Source: Humibacillus xanthopallidus (GTDB lineage Bacteria > Actinomycetota > Actinomycetes > Actinomycetales > Dermatophilaceae). Taken from it: DNA of 64,000 nt. Location of the stretch: the NCBI RefSeq assembly GCF_006717145.1, contig NZ_VFQF01000002.1:1426001-1490000 (forward strand). Reading direction: 5' to 3'. The translations under genes were made by a program, and so were the position numbers. This document shows positions 26,401 through 34,451 of this stretch, one piece after another (within the stretch, counting starts at the first letter, position 1; the number at the start of each line of letters is the position of its first letter). A model generated the notes under the pieces. It made no database searches, had not been told where the DNA came from, and saw only the letters and a list, made by a program, of their open reading frames with translations.

Positions 26401-27927
26401 TTCCTCGAGGAGCGCTTCGGCGCCACGCCGATCCGGCCGACGCCGCGGGCCGTGCGTGACCTGCTGCGGCGAGGGGGCTTCGACCTGCTGCACTTCGCCG
26501 GGCACGGGGCCGCCGACGCGAGGGCGATCGAGGACGCGCGCATCCTGCTCGCAGCCGGCCGACGCGACGGCGAAGAGCTGCAGGAGTACCTCTCCGCCAC
26601 CAACGTGAGCGCGAACGCCGCCTGGACCCGCAAGGGCGAGGTCGGCCCCGTCGTGGTGCTCAACGCCTGCGAGGTCGGCCAGGTGGGCACCCAGCTGTCC
26701 ACCGTCGGAGGCTTCGCCAAGGCGTTCCTCGACGCCGGTGCGTCCGCCTTCGTGTCGTGCCTCTGGTCGGTGCGTGACGAGCCGTCACGCATCTTCGTCG
26801 AGGCGCTCTACGACGAGCTGCTCAAGGGGGCCACCGTGGCCGCAGCCAGCGCGCACGCGCGAGCGGTCGCCCGCGACGCGGGCGACGAGACGTGGCTCGC
26901 CTACGTCGTCTACGCCCGCCCCGATGCCGTGCTCGTCACAGAGCCCGACCTGCCGGCCCCGACGACGAGTACGACCCCCGGCCCCGCCCGGCCGGGGAGC
27001 CTCACCACCCACCAGCCCAGCGGTACCGAGAGAGGACGAGCCATGACCAGCAGAGCCCTGTGCGTGGGGATCAACGAGTTCAAGACGCTGCCCCAGAGCA
27101 GCTGGTTGAACGGGTGCGTCAACGACGCCGAGGACATCGCGGCGACGCTGAAGAAGAACGGCTTCCAGTCGCGCAACGTCACGGTGCTCCGGGATGCCGA
27201 GGCCACGAAGGAAGCGATCATGAACGCCCTGACCGGCATGATCCGCAAGTCCAAGCCCGGCGACGAGGTGCTCTTCAGCTACTCCTCCCACGGCACCCAG
27301 GTGCCCGACCTGCCCGGCACCGAGGCGCCCGGCGACAAGGAGCCCGACGGCCTCGACGAGGCCTTCGCCTGCTACGAGATCGCCGTGGGGGGCGACGGCT
27401 GGGACCGCGACACGGTCATCGTCGACGACGAGCTGCGTGAGCTCTTCTCGTCCGCGCCCGACGGTGTGCTCGTCGAGGTGCTCCTCGACACCTGCCACAG
27501 CGGGTCGGGCACCCGCGACCTCGACGACATCCAGAGAGACCTGCTGCGGGGCCGACGCCCCCGGTACCTGCCGCCCCCCACCGCGAAGGCCCTGGCGCAG
27601 GCGCGCACGATCCGGGCCAACCACCCCGAGGCCGTGGAGCGCAAGGCGCTGCTGTCGCTCGTGAAGTCGCGTGGACCCAAGGCCAAGCCCGTCCTCTTCG
27701 CCGCCTGCCGCGCCGACCAGACGGCGTCCGACGCGCAGTTCGGAGGACGGCCGAACGGCGCCTTCACCTACCTCTTCCTCAAGGCCCTGACCGAGAACCC
27801 GACCGGTACCCGGACCGACCTGCACAAGGCCGTGACGAACGGTCTCAAGACCGAGGACTTCGAGCAGCGGTCGACGCTCGAGGGCCCGGTCAAGGCCAAG
27901 AAGACCGGCTTCGGCCAGCTCTGGTGA
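23476..27927 (+). CDS. Alpha/beta-hydrolase - CHAT protease - caspase triple-domain fusion
   Basis: 1483 residues. Order: variable N-terminus (1-210); alpha/beta-hydrolase (about 215-540) with LLLVHGTFSS and nucleophile Ser304 in THSRGGLVTRSF; low-complexity acidic then Lys/Thr/Ala-rich linker (about 540-650, repeats of TKGTAKKG type); beta-rich segment (about 660-800); CHAT domain (about 835-1158) with His1010 in LLHFAGHG and Cys1065 in LNACEVGQ; Pro/Thr linker; caspase domain (1190-1483) with His1272 in SYSSHGTQ and Cys1340 in LLDTCHSGSG. CHAT and caspase are both clan CD proteases, common effectors in bacterial conflict and cell-death systems. All catalytic residues are intact. ATG 23476 has an excellent ribosome binding site. 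The CHAT-caspase junction looks like a former gene boundary. No known partner is adjacent. Confidence 0.88.
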   Translation: MPSASFGGGAVRVRTPGGYDATPASDRGDRDLGDGTGHAAAKSALLAALGESDFEVVDRIDLTPRRSRDLASPGPANRRGTVSLDVDVAPTDDAVVLLERDGVYSWHLPLRPTGGTRSLEARTLSFEIDVQPRRPTSANVRAARHARALTAEQPHDRGLLGDLVHGAVQAIVLRFVAPLVVGGVVRKLEEAVRPGLVHAAGPAAGSWQPLRAGATLGLPTDRPVRVLLLVHGTFSSTVGAFAAMGLVPGAEGFLQTVLSAYDAVIGYDHRTLSVDPRQNAVDLLAELRRQHPGTDMTIDIITHSRGGLVTRSFVEALLPQSNWPATVDNIVFVAATNGGTHLADPARWHDLVDLYTNLVTVGAAGLALLPGGAPVAAVVGGVVRGIGALVKYLVSYVATGDDVPGLAAMIPDGPFVTDLNRDQPGQPGPGTNWHVVSSNFHVSLLDGSHRPPEFPKELAVRLGEGFVDGLFEGDNDLVVDTASMSAIGPPSGGYVKDSLALGTNDEVYHTNYFSQLRVIEAIAGWLPLGMGAGGGPEAALEAPPETGGDEGAEAELDGGVDREVTGGGDVGLTEVELEAPSRAPGRPPRLTASRPSRAQPPLPPVPLPTTERPPRKAPTTKGTAKKGTAKKGATKRGATKRAAAPGVPATSPGQLAAEMPATVRPEEDFTVRVRLGTGTIEASHGAVSVSAGVQVDAARPVRIQVVGKQNARIIGEDARALGLPQGDWTSDAQFTAQALEAGPVRITVIARQGWVPVANLTLEGEAAPTERSGLLPLTGTSRATAKGAFDIDAAGLERLPVLEIFERRVAGGRVVYQYAVRATPRGKVRHFESPPLTRSEQFAAKRIGQIADIWRTRNRTPEERFSDVQDIGVDFFERLFPEEMQEFLWERRDKLGNLLVLTDEPYMPWEIVHLKPPRGEREQEPRFLAQGGLVRWHFDRVPPQRLRVRPGRARSLCPVYEDPAFTLAGPEQEAHFLEERFGATPIRPTPRAVRDLLRRGGFDLLHFAGHGAADARAIEDARILLAAGRRDGEELQEYLSATNVSANAAWTRKGEVGPVVVLNACEVGQVGTQLSTVGGFAKAFLDAGASAFVSCLWSVRDEPSRIFVEALYDELLKGATVAAASAHARAVARDAGDETWLAYVVYARPDAVLVTEPDLPAPTTSTTPGPARPGSLTTHQPSGTERGRAMTSRALCVGINEFKTLPQSSWLNGCVNDAEDIAATLKKNGFQSRNVTVLRDAEATKEAIMNALTGMIRKSKPGDEVLFSYSSHGTQVPDLPGTEAPGDKEPDGLDEAFACYEIAVGGDGWDRDTVIVDDELRELFSSAPDGVLVEVLLDTCHSGSGTRDLDDIQRDLLRGRRPRYLPPPTAKALAQARTIRANHPEAVERKALLSLVKSRGPKAKPVLFAACRADQTASDAQFGGRPNGAFTYLFLKALTENPTGTRTDLHKAVTNGLKTEDFEQRSTLEGPVKAKKTGFGQLW
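26976..26997 (+). repeat. GC hairpin at the CHAT-caspase junction
   Basis: CCCCGGCC / GGCCGGGG with a CCGCCC loop: a perfect 8-bp stem located in the codons of the Pro/Thr linker. It resembles a terminator or the remains of an intergenic hairpin. Confidence 0.75.
27029..27045 (+). promoter_or_regulatory. Internal Shine-Dalgarno and ATG before the caspase domain
   Basis: AGAGGA (27029-27034) lies 8 bases before the in-frame ATG at 27043, whose product would begin MTSRALCVGINEF, exactly at the first strand of the caspase fold. A free caspase of 294 residues could be made from it. Whether it is used is inference. Confidence 0.55.
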
Positions 27928-28091
27928 GGCGGCCGCCGCGGTGAGCCACACCACAGGTGTCCACCCTCACACGCGGCGGCACTGACCGACGGAGCTGCCC
28001 GGCGGCATACTCGGCGGAGGCGCCCCGGACGACATCGTCGACCGGGCGCGCACCCGTTGACCCCAGCCCGACGCAAGGTGGCGATCCGAGC

Positions 28092-29291
28092 ATGTCCCGA
28101 CTCCAGCAGACCGACGGCCTCACCGAGGAGCAGACCGAGCTCGTCAAGCTCGTGCGCGAGTTCGTCGAGGAGCAGATCATCCCCGTCGCCACCGAGCTCG
28201 AGCACAAGGACGAGTACCCGCAGGCGATCGTCGACGGGATGAAGGAGATGGGCATCTTCGGGCTGATGATCCCCGAGGAGTACGGCGGCCTCGGGGAGTC
28301 GCTGCTCACGTATGCGCTGTGCGTCGAGGAGATCGCCCGCGGCTGGATGAGCGTCAGCGGCATCATCAACACCCACTTCATCGTCGCCTACCTCGTGCTG
28401 CAGCACGGCACCGAGGAGCAGAAGCAGCACTACCTGCCCAAGATGGCGACCGGCGAGATCCGCGGTGCCTTCTCGATGAGTGAGCCCGGTTGCGGCTCGG
28501 ACGTCTCGGCGATCAAGACCAAGGCCGTCAAGGGCGAGGACGGCGCGTGGACCATCAACGGCCAGAAGATGTGGCTGACCAACGGCGGATCGGCCAACCT
28601 CGTCGCCGTCCTCGTCAAGACCGACACGGGCGCCGACTCCGTCTACCGCAACATGACGACCTTCCTCATCGACAAGGAGTCCGGCTTCGGTGAGACCGCC
28701 CAGGGGGTCACCGTGCCGGGCAAGATCGACAAGATGGGCTACAAGGGCGTCGACACGACGGAGCTCATCCTCGACGGCCACCGCACCACCGACGCGCAGA
28801 TCCTCGGTGGGGAGCCGGGCAAGGGCTTCTACCAGATGATGGACGGCGTCGAGGTGGGCCGCGTCAACGTCGCCGCACGCGGATGCGGTGTCGCGAGAAG
28901 GGCTTTCGAGCTCGGTGTGTCCTACGCCCAGCAGCGCGAGACCTTCGGCAAGAAGATCGTCGACCACCAGGCAGTCCTCTTCCGGCTCGCCGACATGGCC
29001 GTCAAGGTCGAGGCCGCCCACGAGATGATGGTCAAGGCCGCCCGCAAGAAGGACTCCGGCGAGCGCAACGACCTCGAGGCCGGTATGGCGAAGTACCTTG
29101 CGTCCGAGTACTGCTCGCAGGTCGTCGAGGACAGCTTCCGCATCCACGGCGGCTATGGCTACTCCAAGGAGTACGAGATCGAGCGCCTCTACCGCGAGGC
29201 ACCGATGCTGCTCATCGGCGAGGGCACGGCCGACATCCAGCGGATGATCATCGGACGACGTCTCGTCGAGGACTACAAGCTGAAGAGCTGA
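28092..29291 (+). CDS. Acyl-CoA dehydrogenase
   Basis: 399 residues. FAD and substrate motifs are AFSMSEPGCGSDVSAIKTKA, WTINGQKMWLTNGG and RETFGKKIVDHQAVLFRLAD; the probable catalytic base is Glu377 in LIGEGTADIQ. It fits the short/medium-chain or FadE-type group that introduces a trans double bond in beta-oxidation or branched-chain amino-acid catabolism, passing electrons to ETF. In mycobacteria a FadE gene (fadE19) adjoins citE and maoC genes; here the CitE and MaoC homologues are 11 and 6 kb away. It starts a unit after a 164-base gap containing a CGGCATAC motif. Confidence 0.9.
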   Translation: MSRLQQTDGLTEEQTELVKLVREFVEEQIIPVATELEHKDEYPQAIVDGMKEMGIFGLMIPEEYGGLGESLLTYALCVEEIARGWMSVSGIINTHFIVAYLVLQHGTEEQKQHYLPKMATGEIRGAFSMSEPGCGSDVSAIKTKAVKGEDGAWTINGQKMWLTNGGSANLVAVLVKTDTGADSVYRNMTTFLIDKESGFGETAQGVTVPGKIDKMGYKGVDTTELILDGHRTTDAQILGGEPGKGFYQMMDGVEVGRVNVAARGCGVARRAFELGVSYAQQRETFGKKIVDHQAVLFRLADMAVKVEAAHEMMVKAARKKDSGERNDLEAGMAKYLASEYCSQVVEDSFRIHGGYGYSKEYEIERLYREAPMLLIGEGTADIQRMIIGRRLVEDYKLKS

Positions 29292-29339
29292 GCCGGGCAC
29301 CTGCCCGAGCCGCTCGGGGCGGGATGCGAGGATGGAGCC

Positions 29340-29933
29340 ATGAGCCTGCAACCAAACCGAGCAGGGGGACGGCCCGGCTTCGCCACGCTCTCCCTCGACT
29401 ACCCGATCTCGCTGGGCGTCTACGAGAAGTACGAAGACGCCCAGAAGGCCGTCGACACCTTGTCCGACAAGGAGTTCCCGGTCCAGAACGTCCTCATCGT
29501 CGGCACCGACCTCAAGCAGATCGAACGCGTCACGGCGCGGCTCACCTGGGGTCGGGTGATCCTCGGCGGTCTGCTGTCGGGCGTCTGGCTCGGTGTCTTC
29601 GTCGGCCTCATCCTCTCGCTCTTCGGCCAGCCGGCCAGCACCTTCGGCCTGCTGCTCTTCGCAGCCATGTGGGGCGGCCTCTTCGGCGTCGTCTGGGCTG
29701 CCGCCGGCTACGCGTTCACCCGCGGCCAGCGCGACTTCTCGTCGGTCACCCAGGTCGTCGCGACCCGCTACGAGGTCTTCTGCGAGCACAAGTTCGCCCA
29801 GCAGGGTCGCGAGATCCTCGCCGCCGCCGGCCTCGGCTCGACCGCGGCCCCCATCGTGCAGCCGACGACACCCCCGACGACCCCCCCGACGACGCCCCCG
29901 TCCTCCGACTCCTACCGGCCGCCGAGCGTCTGA
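29340..29933 (+). CDS. General stress protein, YflT/17M-like family
   Basis: 197 residues. The N-terminal half has an YflT-like alpha/beta fold (ISLGVYEKYEDAQKAVDTLS, VLIVGTDLKQIERV), followed by two membrane helices (VILGGLLSGVWLGVFVGLIL and FGLLLFAAMWGGLFGVVWAA), a soluble segment and a C-terminal TTPP repeat run. This layout is common for actinobacterial 'general stress protein' homologues of unknown role. A weak GAGGAT box lies 6 bases before the ATG, so a leaderless start is possible. It lies downstream of the acyl-CoA dehydrogenase and is followed by a nested hairpin. Confidence 0.8.
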   Translation: MSLQPNRAGGRPGFATLSLDYPISLGVYEKYEDAQKAVDTLSDKEFPVQNVLIVGTDLKQIERVTARLTWGRVILGGLLSGVWLGVFVGLILSLFGQPASTFGLLLFAAMWGGLFGVVWAAAGYAFTRGQRDFSSVTQVVATRYEVFCEHKFAQQGREILAAAGLGSTAAPIVQPTTPPTTPPTTPPSSDSYRPPSV

Positions 29934-29982
29934 CCCCGCCAGCCGGCCATCTGGCGGCACCCGGCGGCCAGGTGCATCGAAT

Positions 29983-30028
29983 CCTCCCTGTCGCGTGTCC
30001 TCCTTCGTGGAGGATCGTCACAGGGAGG
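29983..30028 (+). promoter_or_regulatory. Nested hairpin that pairs the ribosome binding site of the lipoprotein gene
   Basis: Outer stem CCTCCCTGT (29983-29991) / ACAGGGAGG (30020-30028); inner stem CCTCC (29999-30003) / GGAGG (30009-30013). The outer right arm contains GGGAGG, the Shine-Dalgarno 6 bases before ATG 30035. The structure could end transcription from upstream and hide the binding site at the same time. Confidence 0.65.
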
Positions 30029-30034
30029 TTTCTC

Positions 30035-31108
30035 ATGTCCATGGCTCACGCGCGTCGCCGCGCACCACGACCGACCGCGATGGGGGGCCTCGTCGGGGTC
30101 GCGGTCGCCGCCGCCATCGCGCTCGCAGCGTGCGGACAGCCCGCCCCCGATGGGTCCCGCGACGGGCCGACGACACTGCCGGCCGTCTCGACGGGCCCGC
30201 TGAGACCCGTCACCGCGCAGCGCCTCGCGGCCGATGGCGCGCTCGAGTGCCCAGCGGCGCTCGAGTCACCCGATGGCTTGACCGTCCCCCAGAAGCCACA
30301 GGGTGTCGACGGCGCCGCCCGCCTGCTCCCGGAGCGCGACCCGGCGAGCCTCGTCGTCTGTGCCTACCCCACGATGCGGCTCACCGCCCCGACGCCGCTC
30401 ACCGCGCCGTTCGCGCGGTCGGAGCGCACGGTGCTGAACCCGACTCAGCGCCGCGCCGTCGTCGAGCTGCTGACCTGGGCCTCGCGGTGGAACGGCAGCG
30501 AGCGCCCGTGCACGGCCATGGCCGGGGACGAGACGGCATACCTCGTCGGGGCGACCTACGGCGGCGCGATCGTGTGGGTCGCGGCGAAGGCCGATGCCAA
30601 CGCGTGCTCCAGGGGCACGAACGGCGACTTCGTCACCGGTGACCCCGTCGGCGTGCCGCTCAAGGCGACCGTCGCCGGGCAGGCACTGCCGGCCGAGCAG
30701 CCTTGCGACGCAGCCGGACTCGGGCGACTCGACGACGACCGAACGCTCGCCCCGGAGGGCAGCCCCGCTGTGACGGTGTGTCGCCTCGACGCCAAGGGCA
30801 CCTGGCAGGCGACGGCTCTCGACGCCGCCCGCAGCGCTCAGGTGCTCGACCTGCTGCGCTCGCTCCCGACGCGCCCCACCGACCACGTCTGCGAGGGCGC
30901 AGGCGGCAGCGTCGACGCCCGCTTCACCCTCCTGCTCCGGTATGCCGCCGGGCCGGCCCTGCGGATCAGCGTGGACCCCGCGTGCAGCCCGGGAGTGCTC
31001 GGGAGCGGCCTGGAGTCTGCTGATGCCGGGCCGCTCGTCGACCTCGTCGCACCGTGGAGCCCGCCCATCCCGGGGCCGGACCCCAACGGGTCGGTCTCCT
31101 CACCCTGA
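30035..31108 (+). CDS. Putative secreted lipoprotein of unknown function
   Basis: 357 residues. The N-terminus is basic and then hydrophobic, with a lipobox ending in ALAAC at Cys32 or so, so the mature protein should be lipid-anchored outside the membrane. The mature part has paired Cys residues (LECPAAL, VVCAYP, RPCTAM, NACSRG, QPCDAAG, TVCRLD, HVCEGAG, PACSPG), suggesting disulfides, and seems to contain two related halves. No enzyme motif is recognised. The ATG has a strong ribosome binding site but within the nested hairpin. The gene is convergent with the aminopeptidase gene. Confidence 0.77.
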   Translation: MSMAHARRRAPRPTAMGGLVGVAVAAAIALAACGQPAPDGSRDGPTTLPAVSTGPLRPVTAQRLAADGALECPAALESPDGLTVPQKPQGVDGAARLLPERDPASLVVCAYPTMRLTAPTPLTAPFARSERTVLNPTQRRAVVELLTWASRWNGSERPCTAMAGDETAYLVGATYGGAIVWVAAKADANACSRGTNGDFVTGDPVGVPLKATVAGQALPAEQPCDAAGLGRLDDDRTLAPEGSPAVTVCRLDAKGTWQATALDAARSAQVLDLLRSLPTRPTDHVCEGAGGSVDARFTLLLRYAAGPALRISVDPACSPGVLGSGLESADAGPLVDLVAPWSPPIPGPDPNGSVSSP

Positions 31109-31129
31109 GTGCCGGGTTCGACCCGACAC
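31109..31129. terminator. Weak terminator between convergent genes
   Basis: GTGCCGGGT / ACCCGACAC with a short loop, one mismatch, starting directly after the lipoprotein stop. Confidence 0.45.
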
Positions 31130-31148
31130 CCGGGGCGTCACCGCGCGA

Positions 31149-32696
31149 TCAGGCCCCGCGCCCCGCCCAGACGCCTGCGATCCACGCCTCGACGTCGGCG
31201 CTCGTGCGCGGCATGGCGGCCGAGAGGTTCTCGCAGCCGTCGGCCGTGATGAGCACGTCGTCCTCGATGCGCACGCCGTTGCCGCGCAGCTCGGCGGGGA
31301 CGAGCTCGTCGTCCGCCTTGAAGTAGAGGCCGGGCTCGACGGTGATGATCATGCCGGGCTCGAGGATGGCGTCGTTGTACTGCTCCCGCGTCGCGAGGGC
31401 GCAGTCGTGCACGTCGATGCCGAGGTGGTGGCTCGTGCCGTGAACCATCCAGCGGCGGTGGTACTGCCCGTGGTCGGGGTCGAGCGTGGCCTCGACGTCG
31501 ATGCCCTCAGGGAGCAGCCCCCAGGCGTGGAGGTGCTCGGCGATGACGCGGATGGCGGCGGCGTGGACGTCGCTGAACTTGTTGCCGGGCTTGCAGGCGG
31601 CGATGCCCGCCTCCTGCGCGGCATACACGGCGTCGTAGATTCCGCGCTGCGCGTCGGTGAAGGTGCCGCTGACCGGCAGCGTGCGGGTGATGTCGGCGGT
31701 GAAGAGGGAGTCGACCTCGACACCTGCGTCGAGCAGCAGGAGGTCGCCGTCGGTGATGTCACCGGTGTTCTTGATCCAGTGCAGCGTGTTGGCGTGGTCG
31801 CCGCTCGCGCAGATCGAGTCGTAGCCGACGCCGTTGCCGTGGTGGCGGGCGTGCAGGCCGAAGACGCCCTCGACCCAGCGCTCGCCGCGTCCACGACGGA
31901 CGGCCTCGGGCAGGTCGGCGATGACGGCGTCGAAGCCGCGGTGGGTGCCCTCGACGGCCGAGCGCATCTGCTCGACCTCCCAGTCGTCCTTGACCATGCG
32001 CAGGACGGAGAGCCTGGCGGCGAGCTCCTCGTCGGCGTCGCGCGCCCGCTCGGCGGTCGCCTCGGCCTGCTCGGAGCCGGCGGAGGCGGACGCGGCGTGG
32101 CGGGCCCGGTCGACGAGCGCGGCGACCTCGGGGTCGGCGTCGCGCACGACTCGCACCTGCACGGCGTCGACGTCCTTGGCGACGGCGTCGCCGAACTCGT
32201 CGATGTGGCGAGCCGTGACGCCGAGCTCGGACTCGATGTCGTCGAGCGTGGGGCGGGCGCCGACCCAGAACTCGCCGTAGCGCGAGTCGCCGAAGAACTC
32301 CTCGGTGTCGCGGTCGGCGAGAGGGCGGAAGTAGAGGACGGCCTCGTGGCCGTCGCTGCCCTCGCCGTCGGCGGACCGGCGCGGCTCGAGCACGAGCACG
32401 GCGTCCGGCTCGCGGTCGCTGCCGAGCCCGGTGAGGTGTGCGAAGGCGCTGTGCGGACGGAAGACGTAGTCGCAGTCGTTGCTGCGGACCTTGAGCCCGC
32501 CCGCCGGCACGACGAGCCGGTCGCCGGGGAAGGCCGCGCTGATCGCCTCACGGCGTCGGGCCGCCCAGTCGGCAGCCTCGGAGCGCGGGGTCACCGCGCT
32601 GTCGCGGGGCGACCAGCCGGTGGCGACGAACGCCCGGAACTCATCGGTGGTCGGGCGCTTGCGGCTCGGGGAGGTCTTCTGCTCTTCGCTGCTCAC
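31149..32696 (-). CDS. Xaa-Pro aminopeptidase (aminopeptidase P family)
   Basis: 515 residues, M24 'pita-bread' metallopeptidase. Metal ligands are visible as LLLDAGVEVDSLFTADITRT (two Asp), GTSHHLGIDVHD (His), ITVEPGLYF (Glu) and VRIEDDVLIT (Glu). The N-terminal domain of about 170 residues is typical of aminopeptidase P, which removes an N-terminal residue before proline. No signal peptide, so cytoplasmic. The GTG start follows the family's usual N-terminal length. Divergent from the ThrE-type exporter, with 112 bases between. Confidence 0.92.
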   Translation of the reverse strand: MSSEEQKTSPSRKRPTTDEFRAFVATGWSPRDSAVTPRSEAADWAARRREAISAAFPGDRLVVPAGGLKVRSNDCDYVFRPHSAFAHLTGLGSDREPDAVLVLEPRRSADGEGSDGHEAVLYFRPLADRDTEEFFGDSRYGEFWVGARPTLDDIESELGVTARHIDEFGDAVAKDVDAVQVRVVRDADPEVAALVDRARHAASASAGSEQAEATAERARDADEELAARLSVLRMVKDDWEVEQMRSAVEGTHRGFDAVIADLPEAVRRGRGERWVEGVFGLHARHHGNGVGYDSICASGDHANTLHWIKNTGDITDGDLLLLDAGVEVDSLFTADITRTLPVSGTFTDAQRGIYDAVYAAQEAGIAACKPGNKFSDVHAAAIRVIAEHLHAWGLLPEGIDVEATLDPDHGQYHRRWMVHGTSHHLGIDVHDCALATREQYNDAILEPGMIITVEPGLYFKADDELVPAELRGNGVRIEDDVLITADGCENLSAAMPRTSADVEAWIAGVWAGRGA

Positions 32697-32796
32697 CCGG
32701 CCATGGTGTCACGAAGGGACCCGCCCGCCGAAGCGGGTTTGCGACGTGTGGCTCGTGGGACGAGAGGGTCGTGGGCGGTGGGTCGGCAGGGCGGCA

Positions 32797-32802
32797 TACA
32801 GT
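32797..32802 (+). promoter_or_regulatory. -10 box of leaderless promoter (ThrE-type exporter)
   Basis: TACAGT, 6 bases before the GTG at 32809. Its first three bases belong to a CGGCATAC motif. Confidence 0.5.
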
Positions 32803-32808
32803 CTCGGT

Positions 32809-34368
32809 GTGGCCCGCAACGACCGACCGACCCGGCCGACGGGAGCGCGGCGGGCGTTGCCCTCCCTGCGCTCGAGCACGCGGCGCGCGATGCGTCCGGA
32901 CGGTCCGCCGACCGACGAGATCCCGATGTGGTCGAGCCCCGACGGGGTCGACCGCGACACCGCCCAGGCGGTCATCGACCTTGCGATGCGGGCCGGGGTG
33001 GCGATGCTCGCGACGGGCGCGTCCGCCGCCGACGTCACGGCGACGGTGCTCATGCTCACCAAGGCCTACCGTCTGACGTCGGTGCACGTCGACGTCACCT
33101 ACACCTCGCTCACGGTGTCCTACCACCGCGGACCGCACGCCGACCCGATGACGATCATGCGCATCGTGCCCTTCCGCTCGCAGGACTTCACCCGGCTGGA
33201 GCGGCTGCGCGAGCTCATCGTCTCGCTCACCCAGGAGACGCTGCCCCTCGACGACGCGCGGGTGCGCTTCGACGGGGTCGTGTCGTCGCCGCACCCCTAC
33301 AGGCGGTGGCTCGTCACCGGTGCGGGGGGCGTGCTGGCGGCCGGCGCTGCCGCGCTCGTCGGGGCAGGGCCCTTCATCGCCTTCGTCAGCTTCCTCACGG
33401 CTCTCGTCGTCGGGCGGGTCATGTCGTGGCTGGCCAGCGCCGGGGTCGCCTCCTTCTTCGCCCAGAGCGTGGGTGCGGCCATTCCCACCGTCGTCGCGAC
33501 GCTCGTCGTCGTGCTCCAGTCGCACGGCTTCACCGTGATCGGTGACGTGTCGCCCTCGCTCGTCGTCGCCTCGGGCATCGTCCTGCTGCTCGCCGGGCTC
33601 TCGGTGGTCGGCGCTGCCGAGGACGCGCTCGAGGGCTACTACGTGACCGCCGGTGCGCGGGCCTTCGAGGTCATCGTGCTGACGCTCGGCATCACGGTCG
33701 GGGTCTCGACGGTGCTGTCCTTCGGCCAGCGGCTCGGCTTCCCGATCGCGATCACCTCGCAGACCCGGCTCACCGACGCGGTCGCCCTCCAGGTCGCCTG
33801 TGCCGTCGTCATCTCCGGGGCCTTCGCCGTCATGTCGTATGCGCGTGGCCGGGTCGTCGTGGCCGCGGGCGTCGCCGGGGCGCTGGGGTGGCTCGCGCTC
33901 GCCCTGGGAGAGCAGGTCGGCATCGGTACGATCACGGCCTCGGCGATCGCTGCAGCCACGGTCGGCTTCCTCTCTCGTGTCGTGGCCCGCCGCCTCGGCT
34001 TCTCGGCGCTCGCGGTGACGACTGCGGCGATCGTGCCGCTGCTGCCCGGCCGCCTTGCCTATCAAGGCATCAGCGAGATCGTCACCCGTCCCGACGAGAC
34101 CGGCGTTCCGTCCGGGCTCACCACGCTCGCGCAGGCCTTCGGCACCGGGCTGGCGCTCGCCGCCGGGGTCGCGATGGGCACCTATTTCGCGAGCCTGCTC
34201 CAGGCCAAGCGCACGGGGGAGCGGCCCCGACCGGCCGCCGCAGCCTCGCGCACGACCGTGACGAGGGCCGTCGGTGAGCCGACGCTCTCCGACACCGGAG
34301 ACCTTCCCCGCGTGATGCAGGCGCAGACCGCCGAGCCCGCGACCGAGCGGGCCCACGGGGGAGCGTGA
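32809..34368 (+). CDS. Threonine/serine exporter, ThrE family
   Basis: 519 residues. A cytoplasmic N-terminal domain of about 165 residues (AVIDLAMRAGVAMLATGASA, VHVDVTYTSLTVSYHRG) precedes about ten membrane helices with the family motifs FVSFLTALVVGRVMSWLA and VPLLPGRLAYQGISEI. Both halves of the ThrE fold (DUF1212 and DUF3815-like) are in one chain, as in Corynebacterium ThrE. It should export threonine or serine using the proton gradient. The C-terminal 60 residues are polar. GTG 32809 is supported by the leaderless -10 box. Confidence 0.88.
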   Translation: MARNDRPTRPTGARRALPSLRSSTRRAMRPDGPPTDEIPMWSSPDGVDRDTAQAVIDLAMRAGVAMLATGASAADVTATVLMLTKAYRLTSVHVDVTYTSLTVSYHRGPHADPMTIMRIVPFRSQDFTRLERLRELIVSLTQETLPLDDARVRFDGVVSSPHPYRRWLVTGAGGVLAAGAAALVGAGPFIAFVSFLTALVVGRVMSWLASAGVASFFAQSVGAAIPTVVATLVVVLQSHGFTVIGDVSPSLVVASGIVLLLAGLSVVGAAEDALEGYYVTAGARAFEVIVLTLGITVGVSTVLSFGQRLGFPIAITSQTRLTDAVALQVACAVVISGAFAVMSYARGRVVVAAGVAGALGWLALALGEQVGIGTITASAIAAATVGFLSRVVARRLGFSALAVTTAAIVPLLPGRLAYQGISEIVTRPDETGVPSGLTTLAQAFGTGLALAAGVAMGTYFASLLQAKRTGERPRPAAAASRTTVTRAVGEPTLSDTGDLPRVMQAQTAEPATERAHGGA

Positions 34369-34451
34369 GGAAGCACACGGCATACCCCGGTGTGCGAAAG
34401 CCGCCCACTGGGGCAGGCTGGCACCCGGACCTTCGAGGACGAGGAGTGGGC

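Noticed and set aside
32791-32802. GGCATAC motif acting generally as a -10 promoter box
   Set aside because: At 32797 it overlaps a good -10 box, but most copies are inside genes or in the wrong orientation or distance from starts, so a promoter role cannot explain the enrichment.
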